Of a stretch of 6,366 nucleotides of DNA, positions 1 through 6,024 are shown in pieces. The position numbers and the translations under genes are program-made. The stretch's first letter is position 1; each line of letters begins with the position of its first letter. The notes beneath the pieces are model-generated. The model did not search any database. It worked only from the letters and a program-made list of their open reading frames with translations, and was not told where the DNA came from. Origin of the DNA: Bacteroidota bacterium (GTDB lineage Bacteria > Bacteroidota > Bacteroidia > SXHM01); the NCBI GenBank assembly GCA_005773695.1, contig SXHM01000038.1, forward strand, positions 1 to 6,366, written 5' to 3'.

Positions 1-1
1 G

Positions 2-427
2 CTTTTTTATGTTTGCTGTCCTTCTAAAACAGATGCTGACGTTGCACCCGAAGGAATGGAAAATCTGTTTATTCTTATTCCTGTTGCAGTTGGTTTAAAT
101 GATAATGAAGCTACCCGCTCAACGTATTTTGAGATGGTGATGAATAGGCTTGAAAAAAGAACAGGACAAACTATTCGCGAACATATTGTTTACAAAAAGA
201 GTTATGCCCACCGTGATTTTATTTCGGACTACAATTCGTTTAAAGGCAATGCTTACGGACTTGCCAATACACTTTTTCAAACAGCAGTTTTAAAGCCGCG
301 CATTAAAAGCAGAAAAGTAAAGAACCTTTATTTTACAGGACAATTGACCGTTCCGGGTCCGGGCGTGCCGCCTTCTATTATTTCAGGTCAGGTTGTGGCA
401 GCTCTGGTTGAGAAGGAGTTGAGTTAG
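2..427 (+). CDS. crtI: Phytoene desaturase (CrtI family), C-terminal part
   Basis: Partial gene entering from the left edge; 141 codons are present and the reading frame is open from base 2 to a TAG stop. CrtI-type desaturases are FAD-dependent membrane-associated amine-oxidase-fold enzymes of roughly 490 residues that introduce double bonds into phytoene in carotenoid synthesis, so about the last 30% is here. The visible signatures are FYVCCPSKTD followed by VAPEGMENLFILIPVA, and the C-terminal FAD-binding segment YFTGQLTVPGPGVPPSIISG, which is diagnostic for the CrtI/CrtN/CrtD group. The ATG at 56 is an internal Met, not the start, because homology continues upstream of it. The exact product (phytoene versus another carotenoid intermediate) cannot be told from this end. 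The 3' end overlaps the convergent ligase/polymerase gene by 50 bp, leaving no intergenic space for a terminator. Family assignment is sure; substrate is inferred. Confidence 0.93.
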   Translation, partial: LFYVCCPSKTDADVAPEGMENLFILIPVAVGLNDNEATRSTYFEMVMNRLEKRTGQTIREHIVYKKSYAHRDFISDYNSFKGNAYGLANTLFQTAVLKPRIKSRKVKNLYFTGQLTVPGPGVPPSIISGQVVAALVEKELS

Positions 428-1856
428 TTTTTGTCAGGTACTTGCGATGATAAACATCAATGGTAACAATGGCTGCCATAAATCCCCAGAAGGGGGCAGA
501 AGCTTTGTCGGTATCTAAGAAGTTGTTGAGCAAGCCGTGAACAAAGTAAGTCATCAGGCCAAGCAACATACTCATAACATAAAACTTCATACTCTTGTCT
601 TCCAGTTTGAAATAAAGTTTTATCGCAGTGTAGCTGGAGAGAATAACAATGAGCAGAAACGAAATAGCGCCAAATAAGCCTGATTCGCTTAGCGGACCAA
701 TGTATTCGCTGTGTGCGTTTCCTTTATCACCTGCGTTAGTACTGATGCTGGTGATTTCCTGAGAGCTTTGGTAAGGCGCATATTTAAACATGTACGTTCC
801 GGGTCCCCAGCCAAGAAATGGTTTTTCGGCAAACATTCTCAGCGCACTGCTCCAGCGGTTTAATCGTTCAAGGTTTGATGCATCAGAAGAAATATTGGAA
901 ATTGATTGGACGTGCTCGGCAAGGTCGGCTGATGAGTCTTGTCTGTTCTTTTCCAGTTTCATAATAATCTGTTCGCGCAAAGCACCCAGCAATCCGAAGA
1001 ATACCAATGAAATGATAAATACAGTTCGGAATTTTATTTTCAGTTTCATTGTTGTAAACACACCAAGGGCAAAGATTAAACTTACCCATGCAGCCCGGGT
1101 GTAGGAAAGTATTAAGGCAAGTGTAAACAATGCAACTAAGGGCATTATTACCAACCTGAAACTGCGGCTGACTCTTGGACTAAACAAAGTTCCGATCAAA
1201 AACGGGTAAAACATAGCCAGAATAGCACCATATGAAGTGTGGTCGTTAAAGAAGGGCGACATTACCCAGTGGGCAGGCTGTTCCATAAAACCATACATGC
1301 CATGGTGGATGATGGTGTAAAGTATTATTCCGGTAAAAGAAATAAGGAAGGTCCAGATGTAGGTATTTATTTTATCGGGGTTTCTGAAAATCTGGGTGGA
1401 GATAAAGTAAAAGGTAACAACATACCACAAACGCGATACAAAAAACTTGAGCGACACAAGCGGCAGCTCGCTGGTAATGGTTGCAAGCCCTATCCACAAA
1501 AGGTTAATAGTGATGGCTATGGTTACCGGATGCTTCATAATGTCTCGGTCAAATTTCTGCTCCATTAATAGTTTGAAAAAGAAGAGCAACATGGCGCCAA
1601 AAAGCAGCGGGTCAGTTGGTAAAGTCATACCTACACCGCCTAAGCCAACATCGGTAAGGTTGATGGACAAGGGTGTGCAGAATACAATAAACAATACCAG
1701 TTTATCTAACGAAAGCAGGGAAAGCAAAACCAGAAACAACGCAACCGGCAACAGCGGCAGATAGAAAAACTCAAACGCAATAAGAACAGCATTCAATGCT
1801 ATAAATAAGCCGCAGGCTATGTAAATCCAACGCAGTTTATTTTGTTCGAGTGTCAA
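378..1856 (-). CDS. O-antigen ligase/polymerase family membrane protein (WaaL/Wzy type)
   Basis: A 492-residue integral membrane protein with about ten or more hydrophobic segments, for example near residues 11-60, 83-97, 111-127, 136-153, 166-183, 208-225, 237-267, 278-292, 396-415 and 426-445. It has the large soluble loop (about 293-395) typical of the Wzy_C/WaaL family, whose members polymerise or ligate lipid-linked glycans on the periplasmic face. In that loop GWGPGTY (349-355) and H382-S-E-Y...E-S-G-L-F-G fit the WaaL motif H[NSQ]X9GXX[GTY] exactly. Arg254 in SYTRAAW occupies the place of the other conserved arginine motif. Ligase and polymerase cannot be separated by sequence alone. 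The start is TTG at 1856: an in-frame stop lies 21 nt upstream and the first internal Met is at residue 77, inside the membrane region. It is last in a run with two Wzz-like genes, which supports a glycan role. The Pro-rich tail (about residues 477-492) is encoded antisense to the crtI end. Confidence 0.88.
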   Translation of the reverse strand: MTLEQNKLRWIYIACGLFIALNAVLIAFEFFYLPLLPVALFLVLLSLLSLDKLVLFIVFCTPLSINLTDVGLGGVGMTLPTDPLLFGAMLLFFFKLLMEQKFDRDIMKHPVTIAITINLLWIGLATITSELPLVSLKFFVSRLWYVVTFYFISTQIFRNPDKINTYIWTFLISFTGIILYTIIHHGMYGFMEQPAHWVMSPFFNDHTSYGAILAMFYPFLIGTLFSPRVSRSFRLVIMPLVALFTLALILSYTRAAWVSLIFALGVFTTMKLKIKFRTVFIISLVFFGLLGALREQIIMKLEKNRQDSSADLAEHVQSISNISSDASNLERLNRWSSALRMFAEKPFLGWGPGTYMFKYAPYQSSQEITSISTNAGDKGNAHSEYIGPLSESGLFGAISFLLIVILSSYTAIKLYFKLEDKSMKFYVMSMLLGLMTYFVHGLLNNFLDTDKASAPFWGFMAAIVTIDVYHRKYLTKTNSTPSQPELPQPDLK

Positions 1857-1860
1857 TGTT

Positions 1861-1893
1861 AGTTCAAAGTTTAAAGTTTAATGTTGAAAGTTT
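1861..1893. repeat. AAAGTTT heptad repeats in the gap between wzz-like gene and ligase/polymerase
   Basis: The 49-bp gap contains AAAGTTT at 1866-1872 and 1873-1879 (head to tail) and again at 1887-1893, preceded by a partial unit AGTTC. On the coding (minus) strand this reads AAACTTT repeats ending only a few bases before the TTG start of the ligase/polymerase gene. Short A/T heptads of this kind are frequent between genes in Bacteroidota. They give an unstructured U- and A-rich upstream region. A weak stem (TTGGC/GCCAA, 1892-1905, loop CACT) sits directly after the stop of the upstream wzz-like gene. No Shine-Dalgarno sequence is seen. Confidence 0.55.
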
Positions 1894-1905
1894 GGCCACT
1901 GCCAA

Positions 1906-2853
1906 CTACTTGCTTACTTTATAATTTTCAATAACGCTAATCACAATCAAAGAAAACATCAAGGTAGAAAGGGTAGAGATAACCACAATCAACCAACGAA
2001 CAGGGTATGATTTTTTATCGGCTACAAACGGACTTGTAACCACATTGCAGTAGGTCAGGTTTTTCTCTACATCGCGCAACGCATTTTCATACTGCACTTT
2101 AAGGTCGTTGTAGGTTCCGCGTATGCGCCACAGGTGTTCGTTCAGCGCCACAAACTCTCCGCCTTTATCCTGCAGGTTTTTCAGCATGGTTTTTACTTCT
2201 GCTTCGTTTGCTTTTTGCATAGGGCTTGATATCAGTGCGCCTTCGGTTGCATATTCGGTTTGCAGCGCATAATCCAGAATGCCGTATTTTACACGTATAT
2301 CACGTAGCAGTACATCCATTGAATCCATTTCGGTGCGCTTGTCGTTCAGTTGTTTTTTAAGTATGGTTACCAGTTCCATTGCCTTTTCTTTTTGCAGCGC
2401 GCGTTCTTTCTGATTAAACAACTCAATCATGCGGCTTACAATATCACGGGCCACCACAGGGTTAGGGTGCAGCGCCTCAACCTGTGCCGAAACCAATTCT
2501 GTTTTATCTATTGTTATGTTCTCGTTAAACTCTTTAATGAGTTTGGTTTTGTATGATTTATCGCTGGTAGTATCAATGCCGTAAGTTTCGTACAGGTTAA
2601 ATTCATTGGCAACCTGTGTCTTGATATCGTCTGACTGAAATACCTGCACCATTTGCTCATCTGGTGTTTCACTTCCGAAGGCAATTATGTTTGCAGGATA
2701 CAACACAGCCGTTGATTTATACTTTGGTTTAATGAACCAGGGCATGGAGAAAATAACCGAAAGCACCACTGACGCAACGCTAACAATAAGCAAGTGCTTC
2801 TGGTATTTCTGTACTATTTTCAGGATGTTACTGTTGTCGAAATATTCACTCAT
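1906..2853 (-). CDS. Wzz-type polysaccharide chain-length determinant/co-polymerase protein (shorter paralogue)
   Basis: A 315-residue protein with the Wzz topology: a short cytosolic N-terminus, TM1 at about residues 20-41, a large periplasmic domain with predicted coiled-coil helices (about 145-190 and 212-265), and TM2 at about 287-308 followed by a seven-residue cytosolic tail. The stretch after TM1, IKPKYKSTAVLYP, is the conserved beginning of the Wzz domain (polar residues plus KYKSTAVLYP), and SYPVRWL before TM2 is the conserved pre-membrane segment. Wzz proteins assemble as rings in the inner membrane and set glycan length together with a Wzy polymerase. There is no cytosolic BY-kinase domain with Walker motifs, so this is the kinase-less form. 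The gene starts 8 bp after its longer paralogue, so they are very likely cotranscribed, and it is followed after 49 bp by the ligase/polymerase gene. Whether the substrate is O-antigen, capsule or exopolysaccharide is not visible. Confidence 0.87.
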   Translation of the reverse strand: MSEYFDNSNILKIVQKYQKHLLIVSVASVVLSVIFSMPWFIKPKYKSTAVLYPANIIAFGSETPDEQMVQVFQSDDIKTQVANEFNLYETYGIDTTSDKSYKTKLIKEFNENITIDKTELVSAQVEALHPNPVVARDIVSRMIELFNQKERALQKEKAMELVTILKKQLNDKRTEMDSMDVLLRDIRVKYGILDYALQTEYATEGALISSPMQKANEAEVKTMLKNLQDKGGEFVALNEHLWRIRGTYNDLKVQYENALRDVEKNLTYCNVVTSPFVADKKSYPVRWLIVVISTLSTLMFSLIVISVIENYKVSK

Positions 2854-2861
2854 CGGTTGAA

Positions 2862-3884
2862 TTATTTATCGCCTAATTTTTTAAAGTTTTCTAATGCTAC
2901 AATTACCAGTATGCTGAGCAGAAATGCCGAAATGGTAGATACCACTACAATGAGCCAGCGTACGGGATATGATTTTTTCTCGGCCTTAAAGGCATTGTTT
3001 ACCACAAATTTGTGGGGCAGCGTTTGCTCGGCATCTACCTTTGCTTCCTGATACTTGGCACGCAGGTGACTGAGTTGTTCTTTCTCATACTCCAGCATAT
3101 CGCGGATAGAAACATAGGCACCACCGTATTGCGACAACACTTTCAGTTTTTCTTCCAGCTGTTTGGTAGCTCCTGACTTTCCTTCCAGAATTGATTTTGC
3201 GTAATACTCGGTAAGCCTCTCGGCCTGTGATTCATAGTCGTTAATACCCATGGCGCGAAGTTCGTTCAGCGAATCTTCGAGCATTTTAACGTAATCACGC
3301 ATGGAAAAATATTCTTGCTCGGCAATACTCATGGCTTTGAAGGCACGTTCTTTCTGCATACGGTTTTTGGTGCTGTCGAGCAGGGCGGCAATGTCGTTGG
3401 CAATGTTGGCAGATAATTGTGCATCGGTGTCGTACACATCAATTTTAACGGACATAAACTCGGTGCGCTTGAAGCTGATATTGCTCTCGTATTCCTTAAA
3501 CAGGTTGGTGTATTTGTATTTTGAGGTGGTGTCAATATCATAGTGGTTCATTAGATCATACTTCTGAACTACACGGGTGCGTATCTCGTCTGAATTCAGG
3601 ATCTGAATCAGTTGTTCGGCCTGTTCTTCTTCACCAAACTCCAGAAGGTCTTGTTTGGTTTGTGCATTTTTTGCCAACAGCGACTTGGATACCGAAGCCG
3701 TAGAGGTAGGGAAAAGGATTACGGTTGACTTATACTTTGGGGGTATAAAAAACGGTAGCGAAAAAATGACTGACGATATAGCCGCAGCCACCGAAACAAT
3801 AATTAACGGCTTGCGCCATTTGTATAAAAAGAGAATGAGGTTTGATGAGTCAAAATCAAAGCCTTCACCGGTTTTTTCTGCCAT
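2862..3884 (-). CDS. Wzz-type polysaccharide chain-length determinant/co-polymerase protein (longer paralogue)
   Basis: A 340-residue paralogue of the next gene downstream, with the same plan: TM1 about 26-47, periplasmic domain with coiled-coil helices (about 172-212 and 238-290), TM2 about 308-331, and a short basic tail. Shared blocks are SVIFS(L/M)P-x-FI-x-PKYKST after TM1 and KKSYPVRWLIVV at TM2. The region between is strongly diverged. The longer protein carries about 25 extra residues after the first Wzz block (about 61-88, Ser/Lys/Glu-rich), which accounts for the length difference. No kinase domain is present. The ATG at 3884 is preceded at a suitable distance by a Bacteroidota-type -7 element, supporting it as the first gene of the wzz-wzz-ligase transcript. 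Two adjacent non-identical copies suggest a heteromeric co-polymerase or two chain-length classes; that is inference. Confidence 0.87.
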   Translation of the reverse strand: MAEKTGEGFDFDSSNLILFLYKWRKPLIIVSVAAAISSVIFSLPFFIPPKYKSTVILFPTSTASVSKSLLAKNAQTKQDLLEFGEEEQAEQLIQILNSDEIRTRVVQKYDLMNHYDIDTTSKYKYTNLFKEYESNISFKRTEFMSVKIDVYDTDAQLSANIANDIAALLDSTKNRMQKERAFKAMSIAEQEYFSMRDYVKMLEDSLNELRAMGINDYESQAERLTEYYAKSILEGKSGATKQLEEKLKVLSQYGGAYVSIRDMLEYEKEQLSHLRAKYQEAKVDAEQTLPHKFVVNNAFKAEKKSYPVRWLIVVVSTISAFLLSILVIVALENFKKLGDK

Positions 3885-3913
3885 TATGCGTTGTTGTCTT
3901 TTTGTGGGGACGG

Positions 3914-3921
3914 CAAAAGTA
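3914..3921 (-). promoter_or_regulatory. Candidate -7 promoter element (TAnnTTTG) for the wzz-wzz-ligase operon
   Basis: On the minus strand the bases read TACTTTTG, a full match to the Bacteroidota -7 consensus TAnnTTTG. Transcription would begin a few bases downstream, giving a leader of roughly 25 nt before the ATG at 3884. I do not find a good TTG/TTTG -33 element at the usual 17-23 bp upstream, so the promoter may be weak or activator-dependent. The region also contains the palindrome at 3950-3962. A match to a six-base consensus can occur by chance. Confidence 0.45.
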
Positions 3922-3949
3922 GAAATTTATTTGAAAGAGGGTAGGTGAG

Positions 3950-3962
3950 GGATGAGTCATCC
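3950..3962. promoter_or_regulatory. 13-bp palindrome upstream of the wzz operon, possible operator
   Basis: GGATGA-G-TCATCC is a perfect inverted repeat of six-bp arms around one central base. It sits about 30 bp upstream of the candidate -7 element on the minus strand, so its centre would be near position -48, where activators commonly bind. Its function is inferred only from position and symmetry. No T-run follows on either strand, so it does not look like a terminator. Confidence 0.3.
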
Positions 3963-4017
3963 TAAAGAAGATTTACGACTTATTGCTTAAATCTATTATG
4001 TAATTAATCGCAATCAA

Positions 4018-4812
4018 TTAAACATTCATAAACCGCCTTACGGTTTCCTGCAATTCCTTAAACACGTATGCATTTCCTGCTACAATCTCTTTCCCGAATA
4101 TGAAATTTTCTCCACCTGAAAAGTCGGCAACTTTGCCTCCGGCACGTTCTACCAGAAAAGCTCCGGCTGCTACATCCCAGGGCGCAAGGCTGTATTCATA
4201 AAAGCCATCAAAGCGCCCGCAGGCTAAATAAGCTAAATCAGTTGCGGCAGAGCCGGGACGCCTTAATCCATGCGAGTGTTGCATAAAATGACGGAAAAGT
4301 TGCAAGTAGGCATCCATCTTTCCGTAATCATAATAAGGAAAGCCCGTACCTAATAATGAATCTTTCAGTGTTGGAGTATCGGAAACATTGATTTTGTTAC
4401 CGTTCATATAAGCATCGCTGTCTTTCCAGGCGTAAAAGCATTCGTTCTGATTTATTTCGTAGATAATGCCAAGCACCGTTTTATCGCCTTCTGTAAGCGC
4501 TATACTAATTGCATAGCAAGGAAAGCCATGAATAAAATTGGTGGTGCCATCCAGCGGGTCTATTATCCAGTTGTAGCGATCGCCTTTTTTGTCTGATGTG
4601 CCTTCTTCGGCAATGAAACCGGCTTCTGGCAACAGGGCTGAGAGGGCGGTTACTAATTTTTGTTCGGAGGTTTTGTCTACATACGAAACAAAGTTGTTGT
4701 GACCTTTTACTTCAACGGTCGAGGTTTTAAACTTTGTGCGTTCTTCTTTTATAAATGCCCCGGTTTCTTTGGCAAGAGAGCATACCTGGGTGCAGAGGTG
4801 TTGATAGTTCAT
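4018..4812 (-). CDS. suhB: Inositol monophosphatase family protein (SuhB-like)
   Basis: A 264-residue cytosolic protein covering the whole inositol monophosphatase family length. Family members are Mg2+-dependent, Li+-sensitive sugar/inositol phosphate phosphatases. The metal-site motifs are present in order: AEEGTS with E69/E70; WIIDPLDGTTNF with D85, D88, G89 and T90; and the C-terminal motif PWDVAAGAFLVERAGG with D213. The GSAATDLAYLACGRFDGFYE block (187-206) is also typical. All catalytic residues appear intact. Bacterial members act on myo-inositol-1-phosphate, and some on fructose-1,6-bisphosphate, NADP or 3'-phosphoadenosine nucleotides, so the substrate is not certain; SuhB of E. coli also has an rRNA antitermination role. 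The ATG at 4812 abuts a perfect 18-bp palindrome. The next gene leftward is 133 bp away with its own candidate promoter, so cotranscription with the wzz genes is possible but not required. It is divergent from panB. Confidence 0.93.
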   Translation of the reverse strand: MNYQHLCTQVCSLAKETGAFIKEERTKFKTSTVEVKGHNNFVSYVDKTSEQKLVTALSALLPEAGFIAEEGTSDKKGDRYNWIIDPLDGTTNFIHGFPCYAISIALTEGDKTVLGIIYEINQNECFYAWKDSDAYMNGNKINVSDTPTLKDSLLGTGFPYYDYGKMDAYLQLFRHFMQHSHGLRRPGSAATDLAYLACGRFDGFYEYSLAPWDVAAGAFLVERAGGKVADFSGGENFIFGKEIVAGNAYVFKELQETVRRFMNV

Positions 4813-4830
4813 TTTTAATAGCTATTAAAA
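4813..4830. promoter_or_regulatory. Perfect 18-bp palindrome abutting the suhB-like start codon
   Basis: TTTTAATAG-CTATTAAAA is an exact inverted repeat with no spacer, ending at the base immediately upstream of the suhB-like ATG (minus strand). As DNA it could bind a dimeric regulator. As RNA it could form an A/U stem capped by AGCU that would occupy the ribosome entry zone. A/T-rich palindromes arise more easily than GC-rich ones, but 18 bp without mismatch at this position is notable. Confidence 0.4.
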
Positions 4831-4913
4831 TATTGAGTTCAATGCTAATCAAAATTTCGTCTATAAAAACCTCTTTTTGGTATAGCATTTACCCCTCATT
4901 GGCTAAAAAGTTA

Positions 4914-4942
4914 TGTCGTTTGTCGACACATTTTTGTCGTTT
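4914..4942. promoter_or_regulatory. TGTCG direct repeats with central TGTCGACA palindrome, possible operator
   Basis: TGTCGTTT occurs at 4914-4921 and 4935-4942, exactly 21 bp apart (two DNA turns). Between them TGTCGACA (4921-4928) is an eight-bp palindrome starting 7 bp after the first unit. All three TGTCG units therefore fall on a 7-bp grid. Equal helical phase of the outer two copies is what cooperative regulator binding would need. It is about midway between the divergent genes, about 100 bp from suhB and 235 bp from panB. Confidence 0.35.
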
Positions 4943-5083
4943 ATCACATTTATTTAGTTCCAAAATAAGGATAAAACGGAAATTCTATAAATTCCTTTAT
5001 TTATAGGTGTTTTGTGGATTATATAAAGCATTCGGATGTTCAAATAAAGTCACTTCCTATTACACTATAGTATGAAACAGGCA

Positions 5084-5091
5084 CATCTTTG
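5084..5091 (+). promoter_or_regulatory. Candidate -7 promoter element for panB
   Basis: CATCTTTG matches the Bacteroidota -7 consensus TAnnTTTG at five of its six defined positions. A transcript starting a few bases later would carry an approximately 80-nt leader up to the panB ATG, made almost only of A, C and T with very few G. Such open leaders are typical of well-translated Bacteroidota mRNAs that do not use a Shine-Dalgarno. No clear TTG -33 box is seen at the usual distance, which lowers confidence. Confidence 0.4.
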
Positions 5092-5176
5092 CCTCAGAAT
5101 TTACAAACACAAATTTTTAAAACGAACACGAACCCAAACAATCAAAAAACTAATAACCAACTAAAAACCAAAAATC

Positions 5177-6013
5177 ATGAGTATCTTAAAATCTTTCAAA
5201 AAACTAAAAGCAGAAAAAAAGAAAATTGTAGTAGTAACTTCTTACGACTACTGGAGTGCAAAAATCCTTAGCGAAACCGAAGTTGACGGAATCCTTGTTG
5301 GAGACTGTTCATCAATGGTAATGCACGGATTTGACACTACACTTAATTCAGATGTTGAAACCATAGCAACCCACCTGCGTGCAGTTGTTAAAGGTGCCAA
5401 CAACAAATTTATTATCGCTGCCCTGCCATTCATGGCAAACCGCAAAGGCTTAGAGAAAGCTATGGATAACGTAGAAATTCTTATGAAAGCCGGAGCAAAA
5501 GCAGTAAAAATTGAAGGGGTTGACGGCAATGAAACGTTAATCGCGCATCTTACGCAGTCGGGCATACCTGTAGTAGGACACATTGGTCTCACCCCTTCAC
5601 ATCATCAAGCGCTTGGAGGATTTAAAGTGCAAGGCAAAACCGAAGAAGAAGAAGCTAAAATTGTTGCGGATGCAATTCGTATGCAAGAGCTGGGATGCTT
5701 CTCGGTAGTTCTGGAAGCGGTTCCTTCACATGTAGGCGCAGCAGTAAGAGACGCCATTGAAATTCCGGTAATCGGAGTAGGCGCAGGGTTGGAGTGTGAC
5801 GGACAAGCATTGGTTCTTCATGATATGCTGGGCTTCTGCACAGACTTCAAACCAAAATTTGTACGCACCTACATGTATGGTGCAGAATTAATCAAAGAAG
5901 CAGTAAACGCTTTCGCAAGCGATGTTCGCACCGAACAGTTTCCTGCAGAAAAAGAATGTTATGCCCCTGCTAAGAACACAGCTCCTGAAAAGAAACTGAG
6001 AATAGCAGCGTAA
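5177..6013 (+). CDS. panB: PanB-family protein (3-methyl-2-oxobutanoate hydroxymethyltransferase homologue)
   Basis: A 278-residue protein matching the full PanB TIM-barrel. The canonical enzyme transfers a one-carbon unit from methylene-tetrahydrofolate to 2-oxoisovalerate, making ketopantoate for coenzyme A synthesis. Family landmarks are TSYDYWSAK (21-29), ILVGDC with D43 (E. coli D45), VKIEG with K111 and E113 (E. coli K112, E114), GHIGLTP (134-140), VLEAVP with E180 (E. coli catalytic E181), and PVIGVGAG (197-204). Two departures stand out in my by-eye alignment. The segment that reads ADLPFM in E. coli reads AALPFM here, so the metal ligand D84 is replaced by A82. The usual GDS after the first strand is GDCSSM. 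The canonical protein ends near residue 262; about 16 Ala/Lys-rich residues follow. Start ATG at 5177 fits the N-terminal alignment. It may be a true PanB with an altered metal site or a paralogue with another substrate. No panC or panD is in the window. Confidence 0.88.
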   Translation: MSILKSFKKLKAEKKKIVVVTSYDYWSAKILSETEVDGILVGDCSSMVMHGFDTTLNSDVETIATHLRAVVKGANNKFIIAALPFMANRKGLEKAMDNVEILMKAGAKAVKIEGVDGNETLIAHLTQSGIPVVGHIGLTPSHHQALGGFKVQGKTEEEEAKIVADAIRMQELGCFSVVLEAVPSHVGAAVRDAIEIPVIGVGAGLECDGQALVLHDMLGFCTDFKPKFVRTYMYGAELIKEAVNAFASDVRTEQFPAEKECYAPAKNTAPEKKLRIAA

Positions 6014-6024
6014 CCCAAGAAAGA

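Larger units (their letters stand above)
4813..5176. other. Divergent intergenic region between suhB-like gene and panB
   Basis: This is 364 bp with no convincing gene. From left to right it holds the 18-bp palindrome next to the suhB-like start, three TGTCG units on a 7-bp grid at 4914-4942, overlapping A/T-rich inverted repeats at 4961-5006, a candidate -7 element at 5084-5091 for panB, and an A-rich, almost G-free leader from about 5098 to 5176. No full TAnnTTTG was found for the suhB direction; the nearest is TAGCATTG on the minus strand (4840-4847), with one mismatch. Confidence 0.7.

Noticed and set aside
349..806. GTTCCGGGTCC occurs in crtI (about 349) and opposite the ligase gene (about 796).
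   Set aside because: Both copies encode unrelated conserved Gly-Pro motifs (VPGPG in CrtI; GWGPGT in the ligase on the other strand), so the match is best explained by codon use and chance.
790..1764. Several + strand open frames of 60-110 codons opposite the ligase/polymerase gene.
   Set aside because: They mirror the membrane-protein gene in other frames and show no domain or leader; the minus-strand frame has clear family motifs.
3885..4017. Terminator for the suhB-like gene in the 133-bp gap.
   Set aside because: No GC-rich stem followed by a T-run is found on the minus strand; only a distant ATTGC/GCAAT pair with a long loop, which is not convincing.
5089..5271. 60-codon + strand open frame overlapping the panB start.
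   Set aside because: It runs through the A-rich leader in another frame and into panB; composition is Asn/Lys/Gln-rich low complexity, and panB homology fixes the real frame.
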